Source of the DNA: Pyrenula massariospora
Lineage: Eukaryota; Ascomycota; Eurotiomycetes; Pyrenulales; Pyrenulaceae
DNA: 64,000 nt
Assembly (NCBI GenBank): GCA_021030905.1
Contig: JAGFMI010000004.1
Coordinates: 1,364,001 to 1,428,000, forward strand
Direction: 5' to 3'
Part shown: one piece after another, positions 24,437 through 36,931 of the stretch
Position numbering within the stretch: position 1 is the stretch's first letter
Layout: the number at the start of each line of letters is the position of its first letter
The notes under the pieces: generated by a model
The model's database searches: none
Seen by the model: only the letters and a program-made list of their open reading frames with translations
What the model was told of the DNA's origin: nothing
Program-made: the position numbers and the translations under genes

Positions 24437-26049
24437 GATGAACACTTTGCCACCTAAGCTCTGGGCAAAAGCAAGACTACAATCAGCCTTGTGGAATACT
24501 CCAATTCTGATAGGTAGGTTGACTTGCTTATGGATAGAAAGCTCTGATTAAGACGGTGAAGGAACGCTCCGGTGTTGCTCGCTCGATAGTTTAGGGAGGA
24601 GCCAAAAGAAATTACAGGTAAAGAATCATCGGAAAGAATTAATCCTCATCCGCTTTTTAAGGAAGTAATGGCTGGGGTGTATGCCATTACCGTGTATCTG
24701 TGAGTGTAATCCTGGGCCGAGGCTCGGCGAATATCACAAACATGGTAGGTAGATCTGAATATGGGCTGCATAACAAAAGAAAGGTCGCGAAAATGCAACC
24801 ATGACGCTGCTCCGAGTCTGGCTCCTGCTTCGCATGCATTTCCTCGAGTCGATTCTGGATAAGTGGGCCCGGGAGTACGCTTTCCAACCCCACAAGTGAG
24901 GCGCTGTTCACCGTGTGCAGTCTTTGTTTTCTGCAGCGGGAGAGTACCGCATGCTCTGTCGGCCGAAATTAAAATTCGTTGCAGTATGTTCGCTGCAGAG
25001 CGCAGCAATCTTCACCATGGTGTAATTGCTGGGCACCGGATCGACCTTTGCGCTGTAGGATATGGTACGACAGTGATCTCAAGTGTGTAGAACAAGATCT
25101 GGATATTGTGCAAGCGTACGGTGTGGGCTTCTTTGAGGTCCTGGCAATGTTGTGGAGTTATGAGCCATCTTGAAACGCCCTCGGGTTGTCACAGAATGAG
25201 ACTGATAAGTAGAAATTAGCGAAGCGTGCTGCAAATGTCAGACGCCAGCTCGGAAAGCTGCGGAGCGCCATCAAACCAGGGCACGAGCTCTTTGGATGCG
25301 ATAATTTATTCCAATTGAAAGCCACCTGCCAACAGAGAATGCAGCGCATATTTATGAGCGTGGCCTATAATCTTTACAGTCGTGAATGGGAGTTTTTGGG
25401 AGTTTTTACGAGTTGGGAGGCGGAGGTTTGGCGCGAAAAGGGAGAAGTTGAGTGAAGGTGACGAGGTGTGAGAGGAAACACGCAGGCTAGGCTGTTCCTG
25501 GTCTCTACGACAAACGCTCCGAAGCGCCCCTTACCTCCATAGCACCTAGTTTTATAGCACCAAACTAGTCAAACGCCACCCCATGGTACTGGCGCGTATG
25601 GACTTGGTCTGCGGGGTGACGATCTCAAGATCAATTCTGCGGGGGTGTTTTCATTTTCCTTGCTCCTATCGAGTGCAGAGTACCGAATCCTTTACCCGGC
25701 CTTTGCAACCAACCCTGTGCTCCCTCCAGGCCTTGGTGAACCACAGCCATGTGCATGATGGAAATAGAAAATCACCAGAGTCCCGTGCTTCACCGACACT
25801 ATCTACTCAGCTACTACAAAAACATTCACGGTAAATCCAGCTGCTTACTCGTCTCCTCTATTTCTTTGCGTATGGTAACCATAGCTACCTTCCGATGACG
25901 ATCAGTTCTTTGTGGTGTTAATGTTCAACTCTCCTGCCCCTGCGCTTCTACAATTGTGTCTATGGTTCCACTTTTTCCTTCTTTGAAACCTCACTTGATA
26001 TCTTGAGGAAATCGAAGACCTTGGCAAATCTTCTACACGTCTGCCTACC
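24437..26049. other. 1.6-kb intergenic stretch
   Basis: No gene recognised. A small palindrome, CTAGTTT (25546-25552) with AAACTAG (25562-25568), and a short direct repeat GGGAGTTTTT at about 25388-25408 are the only structures noticed. The right end should hold the promoter of the transporter gene. Confidence 0.5.
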
Positions 26050-27850
26050 ATGAAGCCTTCTGGTCTTCTCACGGAGAAGGAAGCCCTCGAACAGCCCCAA
26101 TCGCCATCGGACGACTCCGCAACCGAAAAAGGCGCATTTGATCATGTCGACCCCATCGCGGAAAAGAAAGTGATTCGCAAGGTTGACTGGCACCTCATCC
26201 CAATATTGTGGCTTCTCTTTCTCTGCTGCTTCGTTGATAGGGTAATTAAATCCACGCACATATTTTCTTACACAAAGATTGACACCCATTCTAGGTCAAC
26301 ATTGGCAACAGCAGGATCCAAGGACTTGAGAAAGACTTGAAGATGAAGGGGCACGATTACAATATTGCCCTTTTTATCTTCTTTATTCCATACATTCTCC
26401 TCGAGGTTCCAAGCAATATGCTCTTGAAGAAAATCCGCCCATCAGTCTGGATCAGCCTGATCATGTTCTTCTGGGGCGTAATCACAATCTGTCAAGGCGT
26501 CACCGAAAGTTTCGCAGGTCTTGTCGTGTGCAGATTCTTGTTGGGTGTCTTCGAGGCCGGCTTCGTCCCAGGTATCCCTAAGAAACATTTGTCGTAAAGC
26601 ATCATGCGGCACCGGTGCTGACCATTGCAGGTGGAACATATTTGATCTCCATGTACTATAAACGATACGAATTGCAGACCAGATTTAACGTCTTCTTCTC
26701 CGCCAGCATCTTAGCTGGAGCTTTTAGTGGTGTCAGTCCCGCTACTTCTTAAAACTTACAAAGCCACTGACAACAATTTGTAGCTCTTGGCTTATGCTAT
26801 TGCTAACCTAAAGGGCACAGCGGGATATAATGGTTGGAGATGGATCTTTATCATCGAAGGCTAGTTGGTTACGCAAACTGTGAATTTTCAACTGACTGCA
26901 AGCCAGGCCTGATCACGTCCGTTGTTGCAGCTATCTCGTACTTCTTCATCCCTGATTGGCCCGAGACAGCTACATTTCTCAATCCAGAGGAGAGAAAGCT
27001 CCTTCTGAGCCGTCTGCGTGCAGACTCGGGCCATGGCACGATGAGTACCTGGAACAAGAGCGCGGCCAAAAGAACATTCTCTGACATCAAGATCTGGCTC
27101 GGGTAAGCTTTGCGTTCTAAATGGCTACACCTCCTGGCGCTGACTTGCTTTAGAGTGGCAATGTACTTCGGAGTTGTGAATACCGGATATTCGACGTCGT
27201 TCTTCACCCCTACCATTCTCAAACAGTTGGGATGGACGTCGATCCACGCCCAAGTCATGTCGATTCCTATCTACATTGTTGCAACCGTTCTAGCGCTCAG
27301 CGTTGCTGTGCTTACTGATCGTCTCCACCATCGATTCCCCTTTACTATTTTGGGCTGTTGTGTCGCTACTGTTGGCTATGCAATCCTGTTGAACATGAAG
27401 CATGTCCCGGTCGGCGCACGGTATTTTGCTCTGTATGCAATTACGGCAGGCGGCTATATTACGCAACCAGTGACAATTGCATGGCTCAACAACAACATGG
27501 GAGGGTAGGTTTGCTTTCAGTCACGAGTAAACGATGACTAACAGACATATTATAGTCATTACAAGCGTGGAATTGGCGCAGCAATGCAAATCGGTCTGGG
27601 AAATTGTGGTGGGCTAGTCGCATCGAACATCTACCTCGATTCCCAGAAACCGACGTATCCGCTCGGATTCGGCCTTAGTCTGGGCTTAATATGGCTGTGC
27701 GGCCTGGCCTGTACAGCATTCTTCCTTGTCTGTTGGAGGGAGAATAAGAAGAGAGACGCAGGGGAAAAGGACAGAGTGCTACAAGGCCTCTCTGCGGAGG
27801 AAGCAATGAATTTAGGAGATGATCATCCGAGCTTCAGGTTTACTTATTGA
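26050..27850 (+). CDS. MFS transporter, anion:cation symporter (Dal5-like) family
   Basis: Twelve-helix plasma-membrane carrier of the ACS family, whose fungal members import allantoate, nicotinate, vitamins or other small acids. Seven exons fit: 26050-26241, 26295-26571, 26631-26731, 26784-26859, 26907-27102, 27154-27504 and 27556-27850, for 495 residues. Family blocks are DWHLIPILWLLFLCCFVDR|VNIGN, the CRFLLGVFEAGFVPG motif, GWRWIFIIEG|LITSVVAA and GVVNTGYSTSFFTPTIL. Intron 4 (26860-26906) needs a GC donor, since any GT choice leaves a stop in frame; its CTGAC branch and CAG acceptor are normal. The substrate cannot be predicted. Confidence 0.9.
26860..26906 (+). other. GC-AG intron in the ACS transporter
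   Basis: The exon reads ...ATC GAA G, followed by GCTAGTTGG... and ending ...CTGACTGCAAGCCAG. Removing these 47 nt restores IIEG|LITSVV. No GT donor nearby keeps the frame. Confidence 0.75.
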
Positions 27851-28842
27851 AACAGATATGGAAGCAATATGCTAGCACGACTTTGTATTTGACCTTAGGT
27901 TTTCTATAGCGATATCGACAGATCTTAAGGGTGGATCTTTGTTCATGCTGTGATGCTGTGCTCTGCAGCCTGCCTTAATCCTTTCGTGTTCTGTTCTCTC
28001 GTACTTTCAACACAGCTTCGGAGCTTAAAGACAGAAAAGACTTGCGTGAGTCTGGAAGACCTGTAAAGCATCGAAATACTGTCATTTCGCAAATCGAAGG
28101 GTCTCCAATTCATGCCACCTTTGCAATTTTGTCCGTATATGCCACAAGCATAGGAGTGTCCCAGGTCAGTCAAGCGTCAATCGGCAGCTTTCCCCGGGAG
28201 CTTGCAGCTCCGTAGCGGATCCGCAGAACGCACACGCACATCGCCGAAACTGCCGCACCATGTGCCAGCCGAAAGAACTCATGCGCCTCAGAATGGATCG
28301 CACCAGGGTCCCGGCTTCAATGCCATATCCAATCATCCAATGGTGGGCAGACTTTTGACTTGCGAAATCCACGCTGCGCGCAAGTCTTTAGCAATCGGAT
28401 TATCAGCAGGTCGCTGGTGCAGAAGATTTCCTGTAACCATTCGGGACCAAATGTTGGGATGAGATTCTTGCTCAAGCTTGATGACCATGTGGAATTCTCA
28501 TTGTAAGAAGTCTCTTGCAAAATGTTGCATTGCGTCTAATGATGTTCTCCCAAGAAACCGACACTGTGTGATTCTCAGACTCGTTCGAGCATTTTACCCG
28601 CATTACGGTTCAACGTCTGTGACTTCATAGCAAGTTCACGCCCTGGTCCAATTCCCTGTTTGGCACTAGAGCCCATGATGCCTTTGTCTCATATATATTA
28701 CTTGTTGCCTCAAACGTCGCTTGCCAGCCTTCACTGATCTTTCATGTCGCTACCTATTCCGTGAATAAAGCTCATGCCACTCTGCGCTCCAACCTGACGT
28801 GGTCAGAAACATGAGAAATTGCAGAACCTCTAAAGTTTGTTT
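27851..28842. other. Intergenic stretch
   Basis: No gene recognised on either strand. It lies between two plus-strand genes and probably holds the transporter terminator and the promoter of the GPI-type gene. Confidence 0.5.
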
Positions 28843-30305
28843 ATGATGCTCCACCGTTCCGACTTTTGGAGCCTCCATTATCTCATAGGGATCACGATTC
28901 TACTATCCAGATCAAGTTGCACTGAGAAGACGGCACTGTTGACAAGACAAAATGAAGATAATGGGAGGACTTTCACAGAGGTTGGAGGCCAGATCTTTAC
29001 ACCAGGGCTCGCGATCGTGGATTCTCCGCAGCCATTTACTCCCATGGGTGGTGGTACGTTTTACTCTTCATTTTGTTGAATTTACGAAGGAAAAGATCTG
29101 CGCATTGTCCATTCAAAGCAATGTATGGTTAGAAATATTCTTGTTCTACGCTATCTCAAATCGCCTCAAAGCTTATAACAAACCATTGCTGAGGTGGAGT
29201 CTTTCGACCTGCTGCAGCATAAAATGAGCCGCGATGTGTTGTTGCACCCTTTTGATACTCTGACCTCGACGACCTCTTATTTAAACTAGAACAAGTTTTA
29301 CGAAGACCTGCTTATTCTACCCTTGTGTTCATCCCGTCTTTGCCTTTTAATTTACGATTTGATATCAAAATCACTAATACATTATCCACCTAGACTTCTT
29401 GCAGATAGCCCTCGACATTTCTGGTGATGGCGCCCTCCCATTTCCTCCGTCTCAATCTAGCAACCAACCGACCCTCTTCCACAGTGCGCCCTCCCTGGCC
29501 CCTCTTCATGCCAAGTGCGCATATATTGACCTCGGACTTTCTTCCTACAGACATAACCCTCTTCCTAACCTCCTTCACAACCCTCTTCAACCTCACGATC
29601 TCCAACGGCACTACTTCTACCACCACCCCTCCCCTAGCACCAATTCTCTCTCAAGAGCCCTCATCCACAGTGAAACACATCAACTGGCTCTGGCCCGACT
29701 GCCTGGTGGGTGACGGCCCCGCATCCCCATCCTCCCCCTCCACAACAACGACCACCACCCCTCCCAGCTCCACCGCCGCCACCGCACCAGCAAACGCCCG
29801 CGGCTCCTACAACATCAGCATCCACCAATCCTTCCGCCTCAACGGCACAGACTACTACACCGTCTTCGACCTCCCCATCCAAGTCACCAACCGCATCCCC
29901 ACCCAACCCTCGCGGGTGGGAGACCAGCCATCCCCGGGACCCGCAAACCCCGACGGCTCCCGCGTTTCGTGCAACCTCCTCGGGAATGCGGTGGTCTGGC
30001 CGAACCAGACGGCGAATGCGACGAATAACCCGCCGAGTATGCCGTTTGTAGATGGGCCGGTGCAGGTTGGGGGTACTGATGGTGATAAAGGAGGAGGGAC
30101 GAAGGGAGGCGTTTATGGGGCGGTGACGGTGACTGTTACGCAGCCGGCGGGGGCGAAGCAGACGGGAGATGGGAAGGGTGGGATTGATAGTGGAAGTGAT
30201 AAGGGTGGAGGGCTTGGTGGAGCGGAAGCGGCGGGGCCGCCGAGGTTAGGCGTCCTCGTTGGATTGGGACTGGGTGCTGTGGCGCTGGCGGCTGGCATGC
30301 TGTGA
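28843..30305 (+). CDS. Secreted, probably GPI-anchored protein of unknown function
   Basis: Exons are 28843-29053, 29394-29483 and 29551-30305, giving 351 residues. Intron 1 is long for this window (340 nt); its removal joins PQPFTPMGG|DFLQIALDISGDG. Intron 2 (67 nt) joins QPTLFH|NITLFLTSFTT and creates an N-glycosylation site. The N-terminus has a signal-like stretch (LHYLIGITILLS). The middle has several N-glycosylation sequons and SYNISIHQSFRLNGTDYYTV. The C-terminus is Gly-rich and ends in a hydrophobic tail (LGVLVGLGLGAVALAAGML) typical of GPI signals. The layout resembles conserved but uncharacterised fungal surface proteins. Composition flips from C-rich (29690-29930) to G-rich (30040-30300). 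A start one codon later is possible. Confidence 0.75.
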
Positions 30306-31122
30306 GTTTGGAGGATTGGAGCTGGAGGTCCAACTTCATGTTCTTCCCGGGCTCAGAAACGTCTGATTTAGATCGAAGTTGTCCGGTCAAAGTCCTTGTC
30401 CTGAGATACCTGCTGCAGCAAGATAGCTGGTCTTATTATCCTCTCATTGCAAGAAGCGCAGCAATACCGGACACCATTCAGAGCAGAGCCCTTAACTCCC
30501 CCGCTCCATCGGCTAAACGTGTACAAAGAAAGTGGGTCTAAGTGAGTTAGACAACATAAATTTTCCATAGCTTAACGGCCTAGACCATAGCAGCCCCTAG
30601 TAGTACTAGACAGGTTAGAGCCGCTTTAAGTAACCCCGAATGTGTGCGACAACGTCTGGGTCTGAATGTTTACATAGCCACACTATTGATTGCCTCATTA
30701 GGAAAGATATGACCCGCCCATCCTAATACATTTGACCGCGAAGCATCCCGTGGTACCTTGCGCAATATTAAGATATGCAATGGGCAGAAAAAGGGTGAGG
30801 AAGGTATCGTCAATATGACAGTGATACCTATTTATGCTTTACTTGACCGGCACGACTGTCGCGAGTTTTCGCCCGGATCTCTCCGTGTAGCCTGTCTGGC
30901 CTGAAGGTTCTGGGAATGCCGAAACATTCTCCGAACAATCACCACAGATCCTAAATTTTTGGCGGCAATGTTTCTCTAATGTAGTGCTTCAAGGCTCCCT
31001 CCGAAGCCTGCTGTAACAGCAAATGCCGGCAAGTCTGAAAAATTGGCATAGGTATTCTGTAAAGCTAAGACCCAAGAGCCTTATGTAACTCAATGTAATG
31101 CGGTCTATCTGCTGCTGAACTT
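30306..31122. other. Intergenic between convergent genes
   Basis: Lies between the stop of the GPI-type gene (+) and the stop of the MCT-type transporter (-), so it contains two 3' flanks. No coding potential recognised. Confidence 0.5.
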
Positions 31123-32704
31123 TCAGACCCGCTTCGGCACCCAAAGCCTCCTCACCAGATTCCTATCCTTCCAGCTCCTAGCCCTCATTTCCGCAACCTG
31201 ACTTCCATCGACCTCTCCTCGATTCCCCTGTCGCACCACTACTCCCGCTTCAGCATCCTTCTCCATCCTCGCCAACTCCCCCTCATCCGCCCCTTCCGCC
31301 AATTTCACCTTTGCTAGCTCCTCAATCTCGCCCACCTTCCAAGCTCGCACCAGCCACAAGCACACAGTCGCAGCGAGGTACATGAACGCAGTAAAGATTT
31401 GCACATCAATGTAAACGTTTTCCGAGCCTGTTCTACGAAGCTCAAGTGCAATAGCTTCGGCAACGGTCGATGGCGGAACCATTAGAAGCCATGTGATTGA
31501 CAGTCCAGCGGGGAGGTCTTGGAGCCCAATGACTTCGGCGCAGACGGGTGATATAGTTGCCCAGAGAGTTCCCGCCACCGTTCCACCAACGATCGCGAAA
31601 AACGAGAGAAGTCCCATCTCCTTAGCAGGAACCCAGAAAGCGAAGCAGAATATTGCGCAGGCGAACGTAAGAAGAGTTGCTAAATTGAGACGGCCAAAGC
31701 GGTCAGAAAAGATGCCGATGAATGGGCGGCCGGCCTGAACAGTTAGGTTAATGCTGGTACGTCTCTCTAGGCAGAATAGAGCTTACCATCTGACCCACAC
31801 TCAGCAGTGCAGCAATGATGGAGCCTTGCTGAGCGCTCAGCCCAACGCTGACCGCGTAATCGGGCAGCGAAAATATGACAACAACGTAGCCAAGCATTGA
31901 GAAAAAGCACCAGCCTTGAAGTAAGCAGAACTCTGGCCGTTTCAACAGTTGTCTGTCAAACGCATGGTGTCTTGCACCAACCTGCCGATTTCGATCCTTC
32001 AACAGGTTTACACAAATCAAATTAACAGCACACGAGATGATGCCCAGAATTCGGAACGCCCACCCCAACCCTACAGAATCGATCATCGCCTGGCTGCCCA
32101 GAGAGTAGACGAGACCGCCTAGGCCTGATCCAGCTGCACCGATAGCATTCGCAAGGCTTCGTCTCTTGAGAAACCATTGCGCCGAGATCCCGACCGATCC
32201 AACGAATAGAAAGCCCATACCATATCCGAAACAAAGACCCTGTGCCAGGATGAGCGAGTACTTCTGCCGTGCAAAGCTGGCTCCGATCAGAGAGAGCGTT
32301 TGGAAAAATATACCCAGATGCAAGCAGACTTTGGTGCCAAAGCGGTGGACAGTCCAGGTAGCTAGGGGAGCGATCAGCATAGCTTGACTGATGCTCAGCC
32401 CGCCGATGAAGGCGTAGGCCAACGGAGAAGTGTTAGGGATGACATTGTGGGAGAGGTAGTAGGAAAGGAAGACTCCGTAGGAGCTGTTGATTCCCCACGT
32501 ATGCGCATTAATGAGAGCGGTGGCGATTACGCAGATCCAGCCGTATCCACCATCTGGAGGGTCGTCTGCGCTGGGTCTTGACGGAAGTTGGGAAGTTCTT
32601 AGAGCATTACCCGGTGGTATGGCCCTTTCTTCGTCTCGACTTTGAGCAGCGAGACGAGAAGGACTTCGAGGTCTAATCGAGTCGGTTGGGGGATTGTCCG
32701 TCAT
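31123..32704 (-). CDS. MFS monocarboxylate-transporter-like protein
   Basis: Twelve-helix carrier of the fungal MCT group (Mch/Esb4-like), which has members for monocarboxylates, riboflavin and unknown substrates. Exon 1 is 32704-31787, a 52-nt intron follows, and exon 2 is 31734-31123, giving 509 residues. Family signs are the DDPPDGGYGWICVIATALI start of helix 1 after a disordered N-tail, WGINSSYGVFLSYYL, and SVGQM|AGRPFIGIFSDRFGR across the splice. The cytosolic C-tail is charged (KLAEGADEGELARMEKDAE). It is divergent from the paxillin-like gene. The substrate is unknown. Confidence 0.9.
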
Positions 32705-33860
32705 CGGCCTGGCTGGTCCAGAGTACTTTGAATGTCAAGGAGAAATATAGACAAGCAAAGAAAAGAACTGAGAGTGAAGCCAATGAAAGAACAGAAGGGA
32801 GCAAAAAGCTGAGACAATAGTTTAAAGACCAATGCTATACCTCGCGCTGGTCATTTGCGCCATATGAAAAGCGTGCACACCGTCGCCATTTTCGTGCCGT
32901 AATGTCTACGGAGATCAGCGTTGTTGGAGACGTCAATCATGTGGGGGAGGAGCTTAGAGGGAGCCGCTTCTGCCGTTGGCTAGTAGGCCGGTTAAGCGTC
33001 AAAGGTAGGGCGACAGGCACAGCCAACATTGTATGATCGAGTTGCCTTAGTCAGTGCTGGACCATGTGGTGCTTCTTTTAAACCAGTGAGCGACTTTCGC
33101 CTAAGGATGATGTGGATGAAGTCTACGAAAAAGAAGCTCCGTCAGCGGGAGAGGATGAACGTGAGAATCTTGGCGGTGGCGCTACCTTCCCATTTCGCTA
33201 CTACGAGCAAGATTCATTGCGCGTGTTGAGCCCGTGATTCCCATCTCCTCGGGGCGCAATAGACAGACTGTAGTTTGCATCTACCATCTTGAAATACCTC
33301 TGCGAAGCTCATAGATGATAGGCCCTTTCGTGCCCGGGGACCATCCGCATAAACGTCGCCAGGTGGAAGGACGTCGGTTGATGGGGCAACCGTGCACTGT
33401 TTGTGGAGAAACCTTGGTGTCTTTGTGAGACAGGTAAAAGGAGTCATCTGTCTTCGATGCTACCGCCATTTTGTCGGTGTAGATTTATTATCCAAGAGAT
33501 TGTCTTCAAACGCAAAGCGTATTTCTACATATTTCAGAAAATTGAGAGAAATTCGCGCTGCACAGGTATTCTCCAGCTTTGAGCATTCCTGACGGCCGCC
33601 CCGCACCGCGATCCCCCAAAAGTTGCCCGTTGAGAAACGCGCGACGTTGAGGGAAGGCGCGACTTCAGTGTTCCGCCGTGCTTTCCTCACGATGCTGCAC
33701 AAGGCCCGAGGGACCCGAGACGTGCAGAATGGCAGAAAAGTTTCACCGCCACAGATCACATACATGACCGATGAGCAGCAAGGTATGGATTCGACTAACC
33801 CACACTATCCTTATGCATAGAATGCAACACCTTTGGTCAAGCGGAGACAGATACTGAGAT
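32705..33860. promoter_or_regulatory. Divergent promoter region, MCT-like transporter / paxillin-like gene
   Basis: A 1.16-kb stretch between divergent starts with no recognisable gene. A short upstream frame (ATG at 33765, 18 codons) lies in the likely 5' leader of the LIM gene and might act as a uORF. No factor site is assigned. Confidence 0.45.
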
Positions 33861-36405
33861 ATGCCTTGCACAGCGGATTACCTGAGAGATCTCCGAACAA
33901 ATCGTCCTTCCAGGCCAACAGGCTCACGTCCGTTACCATCCAAAGCCTATTCATCCAGCACCTATTCTCCTGGGGCATACCAGCACGAAAATGTCCCCTT
34001 CAACTCTGTGCCGCCAATCGAAGACGCTCAGGAAAGCGCAAATGTCATGTCGCATCGCCGCGTCGACTCCTCAATCTCTACTACACCATCGACAACTTCA
34101 CGAGCAAGCATAGGGCGGCCGTTACTTCAAGGACCATCCACTTCCATGTATGATATCTCCCGAAAGATATTGCCTTCGGCTTCCGTCGTGCCTCGATCAC
34201 AGACTCCCAACGGCCAATACAAAGAATCAGGAGCACGTTGGCTGGAGAGACGTGAATCCATCTCACTGCGCAATGCCCTAGAAGAGCTAGACCTCCAAAA
34301 CGACCCGGAATTATATTCAGCAGCGCAACAAGAGGCAGCGGATTTAGTATGGAAACATCGCAACCCACGAGCTGCCGAAGATGAAGAGACGGCTCCTTAT
34401 GCAAATCCAGACTTAAAGAAGTTAAACGGAGCAAGGCAAGCAGAACTTAGGGGGTTACACAATCGGAGCCAAAGCCTAAGATACAATAATAATCCCGACA
34501 GCTTTTCAAAACGAGCCTCCTATCGTTCAGCTTCCGATAGTTCTTCTGCGTCAACAAGCGCTCAAGATAGTCCAAAGAGACTAGATGCTCAGGTGAGAAG
34601 CAACAGCCCAGCCTTCTCAGCTGCTCTCTCAAGATTCGAGTCTGGGAGTGGAGGAAATCGTGTCAAGAAGCGCAACAGGGTGTCCTTTATAACCCCAGAT
34701 ATTTCTACAAACGAAGACCCGGACAAGAAGAACGGCCAACGGAACGTGAGCAATGGCTCAACGAAAGGCCTGTTCCGCAATCCAGAGGACGAAATATATG
34801 AGGAGCCAGAGGAACTTAGGGTTGACCCTTTGTTCTCGACAGTCGATAGGCCAAAGCCGTTGCAGGTCAAGAGCAAAAATGCTTTGCTCCAGGGAAGTCG
34901 TCCACTTCCAGTGAAATCGTACACGACTCCCGTGGCAGATGTAAAACCTTTCAACAGGTATGAGATTCATAAAAACCCGCCGACTCAATCGAGAGATGCC
35001 GGATATACAATAAATACTCCGACTTCCCCTTGCACAAGAGACGAAAAGGACGAATTGGAACCCCAGGCCGGGGAGCTAGTAGAGAAACGCAGTGATGATA
35101 TTCGTGCTGCTACCAGCATGCGACTCAAAGATCGCAGTCCGAAACTGCCTACTCCTACAGCTGTTAGTGATCGTCCTGGGAGACCAATTGTGAGCTTCGA
35201 AAAAGGCTGGAAACCTAATAACGACTCTCATCTGGGCAGCTTGAAAGATGGGGGAACAAAAGCTTCGCATCGTCCACCGCTGAATGTCCCTGCCATCGCG
35301 TCTGAACCTGTCATTCCCACGATCAACATGCCAGAGCCAGAGAGTCCAGTCATCCCTAAAATAGATGTCTTGAACTCTGCAACGCCAATCGTCCCAACAA
35401 TCAATCTCCCAGAAGATGATAAGTTTGTGCCGGCCATAAACATCCAGGTCGACCCCCAATCTGATGCACCAAGTGTGAATGTTCTCACTCCCATGACAAA
35501 GGAGTCCCCATCTCCTCGGCGTCCTCTTCCAATGCCATCAAAAAGTTCGCCACTCCCAAGGACGAAGCAAAATGGTCTTCCCTGGCTAAATAGAAATATA
35601 CACGTCACACCGACAGCCCGCAGCAACGTTCCGACCGCAACATGTGCCAATTGCGCTCTGCCAATTTCTGGTCGAATTGTTACAGCTTCAGGATCCGGGT
35701 CTGGCTCCCTCAAAGCCCGCTTCCACCCTGAGTGCTTCACATGTTACCATTGTGCCACAGCCCTGGAATGTGTCGCCTTTTACCCTGAGCCGGAGGAGAA
35801 GCGGAAAGCCAGGCTGGAGGAACAAGCACAAGAGCTAGGTTTGGCCAGCGTGGAAGAACTCGGTGAGGCAGTAGAGAAGGAGCTTCGCTTCTTCTGCCAC
35901 CTCGACTTCCATGAATTTTTCAGTCCTAGGTGCAAGAGCTGCAAAACGCCGATCGAAGGCGAAGTCATCGTTGCGGCTGGAGGGGAGTATCACACTGGAC
36001 ATTTCTTCTGCGCAGAGTGCGGCGACGTAAGTAGGCATTCCATCTTTCGGACTATTTACTAAGAACGAGTCACAGCCCTTTGATTCCAATACCCCATTCG
36101 TTGAGCACAACGGCTACGCCTACTGCGTTCGCTGTCACACACGTCGTACCTCTGCTCGATGTCGGGGCTGCAAGAATCAGGTGCTAGATGAAATCACCGT
36201 TTCGGCGCTGGGAGGAAGCTGGCATGAGGATTGCTTCAAGTGCTTTGAATGTGGAAGTGGATTTGGGGAGGACGGCAGGTTCTTTATAAGGGATGTGGAA
36301 AGGGAGGGCACGGAAAAGGAGAAGAGGACAGGAATCTTCAAAGGGGGCAGGCTTGAGGAGAAGCCGGTTTGCGAAGCTTGCGAGGGTAGGAGATTAAAAG
36401 CTTAA
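33861..36405 (+). CDS. pxl1: Paxillin-like LIM-domain protein
   Basis: Cytoskeletal adaptor related to yeast Pxl1, which acts at sites of polarised growth and cytokinesis with Rho GTPases. Exon 1 is 33861-36026, a 49-nt intron follows, and exon 2 is 36076-36405; 831 residues. About 590 disordered Ser/Pro-rich residues precede three C-terminal LIM domains: LIM1 from CANCALPISG, LIM2 from CKSCKTPIEGE with its second finger completed across the splice (FFCAECGD|PFDSNTPF), and LIM3 from CRGCKNQVLDE to the end. LIM1 has a charged helical insertion in its second finger, which I recall as normal for fungal members. LIM3 also has an extra ~20-residue charged insertion (EREGTEKEKRTG) without splice signals. 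The disordered part has repeated VIP-type motifs (VIPTINMPEPESPVIPKID). Confidence 0.92.
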
Positions 36406-36931
36406 TATTATGCTCGCGAGAAGTTCAGCAAGTAAGATATAAGCTTTGCTAACGAAGAGACGTCAGACATCGAAGACGACAGATGCATCAACGGAGTCAA
36501 AACGTTTTTGGATAGCCAACATATACCTGTCGTATCACATATCTTCTCAAGCCTTGAAAGCTCAAGAGCCTTTCCTTACTTTGTACAAGCGTTACGCGCT
36601 CGTAGCACCCCTCGAACCTAAAATTATGATTCAAGGTCAAGATTTTGTCCATAAGTCCCGTCGTTGCTCCGTACTTTGGGCTTTAGTGAGGTAAGGTAGT
36701 TATCTGGTTGTCACCCCTAATGCCCCGTAGCCCCCTTGGTTCGGCAACGGAGATAAGCCCTGAAAGCTTCTTTTCCCCGGCAATTCAACTTCGATATTCA
36801 ACACCACAGAACCTTTGACTTTAGTCTTTCGCAGGAGAAGACCACATGAGCCTACTATTTTCCCACTATGATCTCCCATTCACTGTTGCAATAAGATCTC
36901 GTAGGCCGTTCCGACACAGTATTCTGTCAGA
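36406..36931. other. Intergenic, Dis3 promoter
   Basis: About 0.5 kb between tandem plus-strand genes. No coding signal is recognised; it should include the Dis3 promoter. Confidence 0.5.

Noticed and set aside
25388-25408. Short direct repeat GGGAGTTTTT x2
   Set aside because: Too short, and not associated with any element end or gene.
33782-33820. Possible 38-nt intron (GTATGG...CTAAC...TAG) in the LIM gene leader
   Set aside because: Too short for fungal splicing, and removing it does not place an upstream ATG in frame with the LIM protein.
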